The notes under the pieces: model-generated
Database searches by the model: none
What the model saw: the letters and a program-made list of their open reading frames with translations, nothing else
Told to the model about the DNA's origin: nothing
In this document: piece by piece, positions 49,097 to 60,969 of the stretch
Numbering within the stretch: position 1 is the first letter of the stretch
Layout of the letters: each line of letters opens with the position of its first letter
Program-made: the position numbers and the translations under genes
NCBI GenBank assembly: GCA_028819475.1
Contig: JAPPLJ010000025.1
Location: 1 to 64,000 of the forward strand
Source: Rhodospirillaceae bacterium
Lineage (GTDB): Bacteria > Pseudomonadota > Alphaproteobacteria > Bin65
Length of the DNA: 64,000 bases
Direction of reading: 5' to 3'

Positions 49097-49292
49097 CAGG
49101 CCGGAAGAACCGCGGCGAAAGCCGCGTCAGGACTGGCAAAAATGCGCATGGATACCGACATTGAACCTAGCGTCCGGTTCTGACACCATAATTCAGGGCA
49201 AGGCGGACTGGCGATACGGAATCCGTGGCGCCGGGACGAATGGCGGGAATGCGGCCGCCACTGCCCAGGGGGTCCAGCCGATCGGAGCGGCG

Positions 49293-50585
49293 ATGGCGGC
49301 AGACAAGACAGCGCGAGCCGAGTGCAGTCCGGCCCTCCGGGAGGCCGGGGCTTCCGAAAGCCTGCCGGCGGACGCGCTCGGAGACGGTTTCCGCATCCTG
49401 ATCTACAGCCATGACAGTTTCGGCCTCGGGCATCTGCGCCGCTGCCGCGCCATCGCCCACGCGCTGGTCGAGCATCGCAGCAACCTTTCGGTCCTGATCC
49501 TATCCGGATCGCCGATCATCGGCAGTTTCGATTTCCGTTCGCGCGTCGATTTCGTGCGGGTTCCCGGCGTCATCAAGCTGCGCAACGGCGAATATACCGC
49601 GCTGAACCTCCATATCGGCCTGCAGCAGACCCTGGCGATCCGCGAGTCGATCATCCGGCACACCGCCGAAGTTTTCGCACCGCACATGTTTCTGGTCGAC
49701 AAGGAGCCGCTGGGCCTGCGCGGCGAGATCGAGGAAACGCTGGCCTTTCTCAAGGAACGCCGCACGCCCCTGGTCCTCGGACTGCGCGACGTTATCGACG
49801 AACCGGAACTGCTGCAGCCGGAATGGGAACGCAAGAACGCCGTCCCCGCCCTCTCGAAATACTACGATTCGATCTGGGTTTACGGCCTGCCGCAGATCTG
49901 CGACCCGCTCGCCGGGCTGCGGGTGCCGAAATCCGTTCGGCGCAAGATGGTCTATACCGGCTATCTGCATCGGGACCTTCCGACCGGCGGACCCGCAGAC
50001 CCGTCGCAACTCGAAGATCCGTACATCCTGGTGACGCCCGGTGGCGGCGGCGACGGCGAAGCGCTGGTCGATTGGGTGCTGCGCGTCTACGAACAGCGCC
50101 GGACCATGCCGTTGCGCGCCGTCATCGTGACCGGTCCGTTCATGCAAGCCGACAAGCAGGCCGAATTCCAGCAGCGCGCCGCCGCCCTGCACGATGTCAG
50201 CGTCACGACCTTCGATGCGGCGTTCGAGCATCTCATTTCGGGCGCCGAAGCGGTTGTTGCGATGGGCGGCTACAACACTTTTTGCGAGGTTCTGTCGTTC
50301 GACAAGCGGGCCTTGCTGGTGCCGCGGACCGTGCCGCGCCGCGAACAGTTCATTCGCGCCTGCCAGGCCCAGGAGGCCGGCCTCCTGACCATGCTGGAAG
50401 ACGACGGGGTCCGCGACGTTGACCGGATGGCGACGGCGTTACGGCAACTGCCGCAGCAGAACCGGCCCTCGGATGTGATCGTCCCGGGGCTGCTGGACGG
50501 TCTTGACAATGTCAACCGGCTGGTCGGGCGGATCATGGACACCGGGCCCCGCCACGTCCTGCCGGGCGCCGTGAAGGCCGCCTGA
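49293..50585 (+). CDS. Glycosyltransferase, COG4671/MurG-like (GT-B)
   Basis: A 430-residue predicted glycosyltransferase. The N-terminal half has a glycine-rich start GFRILIYSHDSFGLGHLRRC (in two parts; H near 43) as in MurG-type GT-B enzymes, and the C-terminal half has ILVTPGGGGDG and the donor-binding AVVAMGGYNTFCEVLS. The start at 49293 is preceded by GGAGCG. It is the first gene of the rightward operon. The donor is probably a UDP- or dTDP-sugar; acceptor unknown. Confidence 0.85.
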   Translation: MAADKTARAECSPALREAGASESLPADALGDGFRILIYSHDSFGLGHLRRCRAIAHALVEHRSNLSVLILSGSPIIGSFDFRSRVDFVRVPGVIKLRNGEYTALNLHIGLQQTLAIRESIIRHTAEVFAPHMFLVDKEPLGLRGEIEETLAFLKERRTPLVLGLRDVIDEPELLQPEWERKNAVPALSKYYDSIWVYGLPQICDPLAGLRVPKSVRRKMVYTGYLHRDLPTGGPADPSQLEDPYILVTPGGGGDGEALVDWVLRVYEQRRTMPLRAVIVTGPFMQADKQAEFQQRAAALHDVSVTTFDAAFEHLISGAEAVVAMGGYNTFCEVLSFDKRALLVPRTVPRREQFIRACQAQEAGLLTMLEDDGVRDVDRMATALRQLPQQNRPSDVIVPGLLDGLDNVNRLVGRIMDTGPRHVLPGAVKAA

Positions 50586-50589
50586 GGCG

Positions 50590-51879
50590 TTGACGGCAAC
50601 GACGAGACCGCCAGGCGCACCCGGTCCGACCGGGCCGATTGTTTTCGTCCTCAAGGGCTATCCGCGCCTGTCGGAAACCTTTATTGCCCAGGAAATCCTT
50701 GCGCTGGAAAGGCTTGGGCTGGATATCCGCCTGTTTTCGCTGCGCTATCCGACCGAGACGCGGCGCCATCCGGTTCATGACGAGATTGCCGCGCCGGTCA
50801 CCTATCTGCCGGAATACCTGCATCGGGAACCGCGCCGGGTTATGGCCGCCTGGCGCCGCGCACGACGCCTGCCGGGCTATGACCGGGCCGTTCGCGTGTG
50901 GCGGCGCGATCTTTGGCGCGACCGGACGCGCAACCGGGTGCGCCGCTTCGGGCAGGCTGTGGTCTTGGCGGCCGAACTGCCGGACGACGTCAGGCGGCTG
51001 CACGCCCATTTCCTGCATACGCCGTCGTCGGTCGCCCGCTATGCCGCCACCATGACCGGCCTGCCGTGGAGCGCCGCGGCGCACGCCAAGGACATCTGGA
51101 CGATCCCGGACTGGGAAAAGCGGGAAAAACTGGCCGACCTGGACTGGCTGGTGACCTGCACCCGGTACGGCTGGGCGCATTTGCGCGACCTCGCCCCCCA
51201 TCCGGACAAGGTCAGCCTCGTCTACCACGGCCTCGATCTGCGACGGTTTTCGCCCGGCGGCGGAACGCCTTCGAACCGGGACGGCTCGGACCCGAACGAT
51301 CCGGTCCGGCTCCTGTCGGTCGGGCGCGCTGTCGAGAAAAAGGGGTTTCCGGTCCTGATCGAAGCCCTGGCCTCGCTGCCCCGGACGCTCCACTGGCGCT
51401 GGACGCTGATCGGCGACGGCCCGCTGCTTGCCGGCCTTCGGAAGCTGGCGGCGCAGCAGGGCATCGCCGACCGGATCGACTGGCGCGGCGCCCTTGACCA
51501 GCAGGCCGTGCTGGAGGCCTACCGCTCGGCGGACCTGTTCGTGCTGCCCAGCCGGATCGGCAGCGACGGCGACCGGGACGGGCTGCCCAACGTGCTGCTG
51601 GAAGCGCAGAGCCAGGGCCTGTGTTGCCTGTCAACGAGCCTGTCGGGCATTGGAGAATTGATCGATCATTTAAAAACAGGATATCTGGTCGAGCCGGGCA
51701 AGGCCTCAGCGCTGCGTGATGCCTTGCCGGACCTGATCCGCGATCCGGAACGCCGCCGTCGTTATGGCGCGGGGGGCGAAGAGCGGGTCCGGTCCGGATT
51801 CGATGCTGAACTGACCGTCCGGGCGCTGCATGACCGGTTCATCGGACGCAGCACGCAGCCGGCGAAAGACGGCCGGTGA
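50590..51879 (+). CDS. Glycosyltransferase family 4-type protein
   Basis: A 429-residue GT-B enzyme. It opens with VFVLKGYPRLSETFIAQEI, typical of GT4 exopolysaccharide enzymes, and has VYHGLDLRRFSPGG, the beta-strand LLSVGRAVEKKGFPVL, and the EX7E-like donor block at about residues 328-345 (DRDGLPNVLLEAQSQGL). The start is a TTG at 50590, four bases after the previous stop, with GAGGCG just upstream; no ATG is available nearby. It overlaps the next gene by four bases. Confidence 0.87.
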   Translation: MTATTRPPGAPGPTGPIVFVLKGYPRLSETFIAQEILALERLGLDIRLFSLRYPTETRRHPVHDEIAAPVTYLPEYLHREPRRVMAAWRRARRLPGYDRAVRVWRRDLWRDRTRNRVRRFGQAVVLAAELPDDVRRLHAHFLHTPSSVARYAATMTGLPWSAAAHAKDIWTIPDWEKREKLADLDWLVTCTRYGWAHLRDLAPHPDKVSLVYHGLDLRRFSPGGGTPSNRDGSDPNDPVRLLSVGRAVEKKGFPVLIEALASLPRTLHWRWTLIGDGPLLAGLRKLAAQQGIADRIDWRGALDQQAVLEAYRSADLFVLPSRIGSDGDRDGLPNVLLEAQSQGLCCLSTSLSGIGELIDHLKTGYLVEPGKASALRDALPDLIRDPERRRRYGAGGEERVRSGFDAELTVRALHDRFIGRSTQPAKDGR

Positions 51880-53006
51880 ATATCGCCTTCTATGCGCCGA
51901 TGAAGCCGCCCGACGCGGCCCGCCCCTCCGGCGACCGCACGATCGCCCGCATGCTGTTGCGGGCCTTGGCGGAAGCGGGTCACGATGCGACGGTCGCCTC
52001 CAGAGTGCGCAGCTATATTGCGGAGCCGCCGGACCGGAAGCGCTTCAGGACTCTCCAGCGGCAGGCCGACGACGAAGTTCGGCGGCTGATCGACGAATGG
52101 GGGCGCAATCCGCCCGATCTCTGGTTCACTTATCACCTGTTCCACAAGGCGCCGGATCTGATCGGCCCACCGGCCTGCCGGGCAGCCGGCCTGCCCTATG
52201 TCGTCGCCGAGGCCAGCTTTGCGCCGAAGCGGGCAACCGGGCCTTGGGCCGGCGGCCATGAGCGCGTGCGCGACGCGATCGGGCAGGCCGACCATGTGTT
52301 CTTTCTCAATCCGGATGACGAAGCGTGCGTTCTGCCGCTCTTGAAGCCCCGGGCAACCAGTTCCCGCTTGCCGCCGGTGGTTTGTATACAGGAAACGCTT
52401 GAACCGGACCGGCGCCGCGAAGAGCGCCGCCGCCTGGCGGCCGAATGGACTCTTCCGCCGGAGGCGGTCTGGGCCGTTGCGGTCGGCATGATGCGGCCGG
52501 GCGACAAACTCGTTTCCTACAGACGTTTGGCGCAGGCTTGGGCGAACCTGGCGGAAGACGGCGCGCATCTCCTGGTCGTCGGCGACGGCGAGTCAGACAC
52601 CGAAGTTCGACACTTGTTTTCCGACTGCGCGGCCCAGGTCAGCTTCCTCGGCATGTTGCAACCGGCCAATCTGAATTCTGTATACAGAGCAGCCGATCTC
52701 TTCGTTTGGCCGGGTATACAAGAGGCAGTCGGCATGGCGACGCTGGAAGCCATGGCCGCCGGACTGCCGGTGGCGGTCGGCCCCTGGGGATCGGTGGCGC
52801 AGGAAATCGAGCCGGGCGTGACAGGGCTCGTCGCGCGGACCGGCGACGAGCTCGCGCAAGCGGCGCGGCGCCTGATCGCGAGCCCGGAGCTGCGCCGGAA
52901 CCTGGGCGCGGCGGCGCGGGCCCACGTTCTTCGCCGGCACAGTCTGCCGCTGGCGGCGAAGACGCTGACCGCGGTGTTCGAGGACGTGGCGGGCCGCACC
53001 CGATGA
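51876..53006 (+). CDS. Glycosyltransferase family 1/4-type protein
   Basis: A 376-residue GT-B protein from the GTG at 51876. Its first block is NIAFYAPMKPPDAARPSGDRTIARML, readable in sections; the donor-side block is FVWPGIQEAVGMATLEAMAAGLPV, the usual EX7E region (about 285-310). Overlaps of four bases with the genes on both sides indicate coupled translation. The central region is more divergent than in well-known GT4 members. Confidence 0.83.
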   Translation: MNIAFYAPMKPPDAARPSGDRTIARMLLRALAEAGHDATVASRVRSYIAEPPDRKRFRTLQRQADDEVRRLIDEWGRNPPDLWFTYHLFHKAPDLIGPPACRAAGLPYVVAEASFAPKRATGPWAGGHERVRDAIGQADHVFFLNPDDEACVLPLLKPRATSSRLPPVVCIQETLEPDRRREERRRLAAEWTLPPEAVWAVAVGMMRPGDKLVSYRRLAQAWANLAEDGAHLLVVGDGESDTEVRHLFSDCAAQVSFLGMLQPANLNSVYRAADLFVWPGIQEAVGMATLEAMAAGLPVAVGPWGSVAQEIEPGVTGLVARTGDELAQAARRLIASPELRRNLGAAARAHVLRRHSLPLAAKTLTAVFEDVAGRTR

Positions 53007-53623
53007 CAAGAATTCTGTTCCTGCGGCACGGGCCGACCGACTGGAACACCGAAGGACGGGTCCAGGGACAAACCGACGTGCCCCTGAGCGACGCCGGCCG
53101 GAAGTCCGTGCAGGGCTGGCGGCTGCCGCCCTTTGCGGTGAACTGGGAGTGGTACGCCAGCCCGCTGCGCCGGGCGGTCGAGACGGCGACGCTGTTGGGC
53201 GCCGATCCCGCGCGCCTGCATCTCGACAACCGCCTCAAGGAAATCGACTGGGGCGATTGGGAAGGAGCGATCCTTCAAGAACTGAGGGCCGAACAGGGCG
53301 AGGCCATGCGGCGGATTGAGGCGCGCGGCCTCGACATGGCGCCGCCCAACGGCGAATCGCCCCGCCAGTTGACCAAACGGCTGGCCGAATGGCTGGTGGA
53401 AGCGGCGGCGCGGCGGCGGGATATCTGTGCCGTCTGCCACGCCGGTGTCCTGCGCGGCGCCTATACGCTGGCGACCGGCTGGGACATGCGCCGCGCCGCG
53501 CCGCTCGAAAGGGGTCACGCCTGGGCCCATCTCTACGGCCTGGGGCCGGACGGCGCGCTGACGCCCGAGACGCTCAATATCCGCCTTGCCGATCGGGAAC
53601 CGCCGTCCGGCTATGACCGCTGA
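53003..53623 (+). CDS. Histidine phosphatase family protein
   Basis: A 206-residue phosphoglycerate-mutase-like enzyme. The nucleophile is H9 in LRHGPTDWN, the second arginine region is SPLRRAVETA, and the second histidine is in CHAGVLRGAY. Such enzymes are broad phosphatases (alpha-ribazole phosphate, phosphosugars). Its place inside a glycosyltransferase operon suggests a phosphosugar or lipid-phosphate substrate. Four bases overlap the preceding gene and eleven the next. Confidence 0.9.
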   Translation: MTRILFLRHGPTDWNTEGRVQGQTDVPLSDAGRKSVQGWRLPPFAVNWEWYASPLRRAVETATLLGADPARLHLDNRLKEIDWGDWEGAILQELRAEQGEAMRRIEARGLDMAPPNGESPRQLTKRLAEWLVEAAARRRDICAVCHAGVLRGAYTLATGWDMRRAAPLERGHAWAHLYGLGPDGALTPETLNIRLADREPPSGYDR

Positions 53624-54755
53624 AGCGCCGCCCGCCATCCTGTTCTGGGTCCAGCATCTGCTCGGCGTCGGCCACTTCGCGCGGACTGCGGCGCTGGCCG
53701 GAAGCGCCGCTGCCAACGGCTACGCCGCCCATATTGCGAGCGGCGGCGCAAGCGTTCCGGAAGCGCGGACAGGCGGCGCAGAGCTTCATCCGCTTGCGGC
53801 GCTGCGCGCCGGCGATGAATCGTTCGGCCGCCTAGTCAACGCGCGGGGCGACCCGGCCGGCGATGCGGACTGGCGGGAACGCAGCGACCGGCTCGCGGCC
53901 ATTGTCTCAAAAATCCGGCCGCAGCTTATCGTCCTGGAGCACTATCCCTTCGGGCGCCGCGCCTTCGGGCGGGAAATTGCAGCCCTGCTTGACCGCGCGC
54001 GGGCGCAGGGCGCCGTCAGGGTCGCGGTCTCCGTGCGGGATATCCTGGTCGGCCGCAAGGCGGAACGGTGGGTCGAGGCCGCCGAATTCATCGAGCGCCA
54101 CGTCGACCGCGTGTTCGTCCATGGCGACCCGGCCTTCGTCGCGTTCGACGAGACCTTCCCCCTGGCGCGCCGGATCGAGCCGAAACTTCACTATACCGGC
54201 TATGTCGATCCGCACCCGGCGGAAGCGGCAGCCCCGGCGGAACCGGAGATCCTGGTGAGCAGCGGCGGCGGTCGCGTCGGCTCCGCCCTGCGCCGCGCGG
54301 CGCTGGCCCTCGGCGGCGGGCCGGACGGCGAACCGATCCGGATCCGGGCGGGGCCGTCCGTTCCGGCGCATGCCCTCGCTGCGCTAACGGCCTCGGCCGG
54401 ACCGCGGATAACGGTGGAGCGCAACAGGCCCGATTTCCGCGCGCGCCTGGCCGGTTGCGCCTGTTCGGTCTCCCAGGCGGGATACAATACCGTTGTCGAC
54501 ATCCTGAAGACCGGCGCTCCCTCGGTCCTGGTGCCGTTCGACGCGAGCGGCGAAACCGAACAGATGCGCCGCGCCCGCCGGCTCGAGGAAATCGGCCGGG
54601 CGGTCGTCGTGCCGGAAGCCGAACTGACACCGGCGCGATTGCGGATCGCGATCGCCGCCGCGCGGGCACTGCCGCGCAGGCCCGTCGAAATCCGGCTGGA
54701 CGGCGCGGAAGCGTTTGCGCGCGCGCTCTCTGGCCTGCTTGCGGGTTCCGCATGA
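53613..54755 (+). CDS. Glycosyltransferase, second COG4671/MurG-like protein
   Basis: A 380-residue GT-B protein that resembles the first gene of the operon: ILFWVQHLLGVGHFARTAAL at the N-terminus, VSSGGGRVGSALRRAAL in the middle and CACSVSQAGYNTVVDILK near the donor site. Having two members of this uncommon group in one operon suggests they add different sugars to one carrier. It starts at the ATG at 53613 inside the previous gene and overlaps the next by four bases. Confidence 0.84.
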   Translation: MTAEAPPAILFWVQHLLGVGHFARTAALAGSAAANGYAAHIASGGASVPEARTGGAELHPLAALRAGDESFGRLVNARGDPAGDADWRERSDRLAAIVSKIRPQLIVLEHYPFGRRAFGREIAALLDRARAQGAVRVAVSVRDILVGRKAERWVEAAEFIERHVDRVFVHGDPAFVAFDETFPLARRIEPKLHYTGYVDPHPAEAAAPAEPEILVSSGGGRVGSALRRAALALGGGPDGEPIRIRAGPSVPAHALAALTASAGPRITVERNRPDFRARLAGCACSVSQAGYNTVVDILKTGAPSVLVPFDASGETEQMRRARRLEEIGRAVVVPEAELTPARLRIAIAAARALPRRPVEIRLDGAEAFARALSGLLAGSA

Positions 54756-55495
54756 CCGGCTGGGACGCGCTCCGCCGCGAACTCGACCTGTGGGCCGCGC
54801 GCGGCGAGGCGCCGGCGCTGTGGTGGCGCGACGACGATGCGGTCGAGCCGTCGGCGGCCCTTGAGCGGACGATGGCGCTCGCCGAGGCAGTTGCGGTGCC
54901 GCTCGCGCTGGCAGTCATACCCGCGGCAAACCGGCTTACCGCGGCGGATCTGAGCGGCCCGGTCACGGCGGTGCAGCACGGCTATGCGCACCGGAACCAT
55001 GCCGGGCCGAAGGCGAAGAAGTGCGAACTGGGCGCCGAACGCCGCGCCGATCATGTGATCGCCGAACTGATGACCGGAAGGTATGTGCTGGAACAATCCT
55101 TCGGAGATTCCTTCCGGCCGGTCCTTGTGCCGCCCTGGAACCGGCTTGGCGCCCACCTGCCCGCAATGCTGCCGGAACTGGGTTACATCGGCCTCAGCCG
55201 GTTCGGCACGCGCGACCGGCCGGCGATCGGCGCCATGCGGATCGTCAACGCCCATGTCGACATCATCGACTGGCAGGGAAGCCGCGGTTTCGTCGGCACC
55301 GAAACTGCGCTCGCCCGGACTGTCGGCCACCTGCGGGCGCGCCGCGAAAGCGCGGCCGACCCGGCGGAAGCGACCGGCCTGCTGACCCACCACCGGGTGC
55401 ACGACGCAGGCTGCTGGGACTTCCTCGAAAACCTGTTCGCAGTAACGGCCGGTAGCGGCCTCGCCAAGTGGCGCAGCGCTACGTCGTTGTTCTAG
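54752..55495 (+). CDS. Polysaccharide-deacetylase-like protein
   Basis: A 247-residue NodB-type barrel. The metal site seems intact: adjoining aspartates in LWWRDDDAVEP (about 23-31), and histidines in QHGYAHRNH (about 73-81). A late histidine pair in LTHHRVHD would be the catalytic base area. No signal peptide or membrane helix is seen, so it would act on a cytosolic glycan or glycolipid precursor before export, unlike most secreted deacetylases. It ends the overlapping gene series. Confidence 0.8.
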   Translation: MTGWDALRRELDLWAARGEAPALWWRDDDAVEPSAALERTMALAEAVAVPLALAVIPAANRLTAADLSGPVTAVQHGYAHRNHAGPKAKKCELGAERRADHVIAELMTGRYVLEQSFGDSFRPVLVPPWNRLGAHLPAMLPELGYIGLSRFGTRDRPAIGAMRIVNAHVDIIDWQGSRGFVGTETALARTVGHLRARRESAADPAEATGLLTHHRVHDAGCWDFLENLFAVTAGSGLAKWRSATSLF

Positions 55496-55562
55496 CCCGG
55501 AAACAGCGCGGAATGCGACGCCGGCCGTGACCCGGGCGCGAAATCCGGGCTAGGCTTGCGCC

Positions 55563-56075
55563 ATGACCGTACTGCGCTATCCGCGGGCGACCTTGCGCAA
55601 CGACTATATCCGCGCCGGCATCGGGGTGGCCCTGTGCGTGCCGCTGGCCGTGATTTCCCGGGGCAGTTCGTTCGGATTCTGGTTATTCGTCGCCCTGATC
55701 GTGCTCTTCGCGGCCTTTGGCGCACGGACCTGGCTGCGCGCGCAGGCCGAATACAGATTGACCGAAGCCGGGCTCCTGCGCACAAATGCCGCGTTCAGTA
55801 GGAAGGTGGCGACCGGGGTTGCCTGGGCCGAACTGTCCGGCCTGACGCTGCGCTTCTATCCTCTGCGCCGCGACAGGTCCGATGGGTGGATGCAACTGAC
55901 CGTCCGGGCAGCCGGGGCGCGCCTGTCCATCGATTCGACGCTCGAGAATTTCGACGCGATCGCCGAAGCGGCGCTGGCTGCCGGATTGCGCAACGACCTG
56001 CCGATGACCCAGACGACCTTGGCGAACTTTCAGGCCCTGGGATTTTCGCCCGAAAAGCTTTCGGACTCCAACTGA
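55563..56075 (+). CDS. Hypothetical membrane protein, possible PH-like domain
   Basis: A 170-residue protein with two hydrophobic segments (about 17-33 and 35-54) followed by a soluble strand-rich part (YRLTEAGLLRTNAAF, then WAELSGLTLRFYPLRR), the layout of bacterial PH-domain membrane proteins. The ATG is preceded by TAGGCT ending six bases upstream and no ribosome site, again a possible leaderless start. No family is firmly recognised. Confidence 0.7.
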   Translation: MTVLRYPRATLRNDYIRAGIGVALCVPLAVISRGSSFGFWLFVALIVLFAAFGARTWLRAQAEYRLTEAGLLRTNAAFSRKVATGVAWAELSGLTLRFYPLRRDRSDGWMQLTVRAAGARLSIDSTLENFDAIAEAALAAGLRNDLPMTQTTLANFQALGFSPEKLSDSN

Positions 56076-56093
56076 CCGTCAGGCGGGAAGAAC

Positions 56094-57988
<1,895 letters not shown>

Positions 57989-57992
<4 letters not shown>

Positions 57993-59923
57993 CGCTGTAT
58001 CAGCGATGGATTGCCGGTGCGGCGCTGGCGGCGACAAGCCTGGCCGGCGCCGGCAGCGCGGCCCGGGCACAGCCCTATATCGAGCCGCCCTGGCTCAAGC
58101 CAAAAATTGCAACAGGCGTCCTAGCGCCGATCGCGCTGCGATTGCCGGCGACGCCGTCGGTCGTATCCTATGCCGGCACGGCGAAAGAGCCGGGCCGTTA
58201 CGGCGGCTCGCTGACCATGCTGATGGCACGGGCCAAGGATACCCGGATGGCTGTGGTCTATGGTTACGCCCGTCTGGTGGCCTATGACGCCGAATACCGG
58301 CTGAAGCCCGATATCCTGGAGCGGTTCGAGGTGAAGGACGGCCGGACCTTCACCTTCACCCTGCGCAAGGGCCATCGCTGGTCGGACGGCGCGCCCTTCA
58401 CCACCGACGACTTCCGCTATTGGTGGGAAGATGTCGTTCACAACAGGGTGCTGTCGCGATTCGGCGTGCCCCAGGCCTTGCTGGTCGACGGCCGGAAGCC
58501 GAAGGTCGAGTTTCCCGACCGTTACACCGTTCGCTACAGCTGGACGAAGCCGAACCCCTATTTCCTGCCCGCGCTGGCCGGGCCGCGGCCGCTCTATCTG
58601 TACATGCCGCGCCACTATATGCAGCGCTTCCACATCGATTACGCAGAGAAGAAATTTCTCCGCAAAATGACGAGGAACGGCCTGAAGCCGGACGGCTGGG
58701 CCAAGTTCCACCGCAAGCGCGGCCGGATGTACCGGTTCCAGAACCCGGCGCTGCCGACATTGCAGCCCTGGATCCCGACCACCGCGCCGCCGGCGGACCG
58801 TTATGTCTTCGTCCGCAATCCCTATTTCCACCGGATCGACCGCAATGGCCGCCAGCTGCCCTATATTGACCGGCTGGTCTTCATCATCGCCGACAGCAAG
58901 ATCGTCGCCGCCAAGGCCGGGGTCGGCGAGACCGACCTGCAGGGCCGCTATCTGCGCTTTACCGACTTCACCTTCCTCAAGCGCGGCGAAGCGCGGGGCA
59001 AGCACAGGGTCTATCAATGGCAGACCGCCGTCGGCGCCCAGATTGCGCTCTATCCGAACCTGAACCACAAGGATCCGGTGTGGCGCGGATTGTTCGGCGA
59101 TGTCCGCTTCCGCCGTGCGCTTTCCCTCGGCATCGACCGGCGGGAGATCAACAGGGTGATGTATTACGGGCTCGCCGCCGAGGGCGGCGATACCGTGTTG
59201 CCGAGCAGTCCGCTGTTCCGGCCGGAATACCGCAACGCCTGGGCACGCTTCGATCCCGACCGGGCGAATGCCCTGCTGGACGAGATCGGCCTGATCCATC
59301 GCGACGGCGAGGGCTATCGCCTGCTGCCCGACGGACGGCCGCTCGAAATCATCGTCGAGGCGGCTTCGGAGGGCAGCGAATATACCGACGCGATGCGCCT
59401 GATACAGGATTCCTGGCGCCGTATCGGCGTCCGCCTGTTCCAGAAAAACACGCGGCGCGAAATGTTCCGCCGCCGCGTCTACGCGGGCCTGACCCATATC
59501 GCGATGTGGACGGGGATGGATTACGCCGACGTCCGGGCAGACACGCCGCCGCTGGCGTTGGCGCCGACTGACCAGGTCCAGCTCCAGTGGTCTCAATGGG
59601 GCCTCCATTATGCGAGCAAGGGCCGGTCGGGGCAGAAGCCGACCGATCCCGGCGCACTCCGGCTGATCGAGCTGCTGCGCCGGTGGGAGGCCGCCGGCTC
59701 GATGGCGCAACGGCGCAGTATCTGGCACCGGATGCTGAAGATTTCCGCGGACCGGGTCTATTCGATCGGCCTGGTCGGCGGCGTGATCCAGCCGGTCGTC
59801 GTGAACGTAAGCCTGCGCAACGTGCCGAAAACCGGGGTCTGGGCCTGGAACCCCGGGGCCCATCTGGGCATCTATCGGCCCGATACGTTCTGGTTCGCCA
59901 AGCCGTCCGGGGCGACCCGCTGA
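57989..59923 (+). CDS. Peptide-type ABC transporter substrate-binding protein
   Basis: A 644-residue periplasmic protein of the SBP_bac_5 family with a signal peptide (about 1-29, cut near ARAQPY). The core includes the family lines FTFTLRKGHRWSDGAPFTTDDF and RRALSLGIDRREINRVMYYG, in sections. It is about 100 residues longer than OppA/DppA, as in the YejA-like and related groups that carry larger or unusual peptides. It follows the ATPase by a start-stop overlap. Cargo is unknown. Confidence 0.92.
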
Positions 59924-59970
59924 CGATGCCGCACCGTCGCTCCGCCCGCCCGCGCTGACCGGCAAGGCCG

Positions 59971-60969
59971 ATGCTCCGCTATATCGCCCATCGCCTGCTG
60001 ATCATGGTGCCGACCCTGATCGCGATCAGCTTCATCGTGTTCGTCGTCATCCAGCTTCCGCCCGGCGACTATCTGACGACACTGATCGAAGAGCTCCGGG
60101 AACTGGGCGAGCCGGCCGACCTGAAACAGATCGAGGCGCTGCGCGAGGAATACGGCCTCGACCAGCCCTTCCTGGTCCAGTATGTCCAGTGGGTCTTCGG
60201 GCTGGTCCAGGGCGATCTCGGTTATTCCTTCGAATACGAGCAGCCGGTGGCCGACGTGGTGGGCGACCGGTTGTGGCTCTCCTTTATCGTCTCGGTCGCG
60301 ACCATCATTTTCACCTGGATCGTCGCCTTCCCGATCGGCGTCTACTCGGCGACCCACCAGTACAGCTGGGCCGACAATTCCCTCACCTTCATCGGCTTCC
60401 TGGGGCTGGCGACGCCGAATTTCCTGCTCGCCCTAGTCATGGTCTATTTCGCCAACGTCTGGTTCGGAACCGAGATCGGCGGCCTGATGGACGAGCGGTA
60501 TATCGGCCAGCCGTGGGGTTGGGGGAAGATCGTCTCGGTCCTCGAGCATCTGTGGATCCCGGTCATCGTGATCGGCACGTCCGGCACCGCCGGTATGATC
60601 CGCCGCCTGCGCGCCAACCTGCTGGACGAGCTTCAGAAGCAGTATGTCGTGACCGGCCGGGCCAAGGGCCTGCCGCCGTTCCGGCTACTGGTCAAATATC
60701 CGCTGCGCATGTCGCTCAACCCGTTCATCTCGGATATCGGCGACCTGCTGCCCCAGGTGATTTCGGGCGCCGTCATCGTGTCGGTGGTGCTCAACCTGCC
60801 GACCACCGGCAAGATGCTCTATGAAGCGCTGCTCAGCCAGGACATGTATCTGGCCGGCTCCTTCCTGATGTTCCTCGCCCTGCTGACCGTGCTCGGCGTG
60901 CTGGTCTCCGATCTGGCGCTGGCCCTGCTCGATCCACGGATCCGGCTCCAGGGCCGGGCGGAAAAATGA
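59971..60969 (+). CDS. Peptide-type ABC transporter permease, subunit B type
   Basis: A 332-residue inner-membrane permease with six helices. It starts LRYIAHRLLIMVPTLIAISF, typical of DppB/OppB/YejB, and has the cytoplasmic EAA loop near VVTGRAKGLPPFRLL (about 225-240). It overlaps the next permease by four bases, forming a heterodimeric channel with it. Confidence 0.94.
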   Translation: MLRYIAHRLLIMVPTLIAISFIVFVVIQLPPGDYLTTLIEELRELGEPADLKQIEALREEYGLDQPFLVQYVQWVFGLVQGDLGYSFEYEQPVADVVGDRLWLSFIVSVATIIFTWIVAFPIGVYSATHQYSWADNSLTFIGFLGLATPNFLLALVMVYFANVWFGTEIGGLMDERYIGQPWGWGKIVSVLEHLWIPVIVIGTSGTAGMIRRLRANLLDELQKQYVVTGRAKGLPPFRLLVKYPLRMSLNPFISDIGDLLPQVISGAVIVSVVLNLPTTGKMLYEALLSQDMYLAGSFLMFLALLTVLGVLVSDLALALLDPRIRLQGRAEK

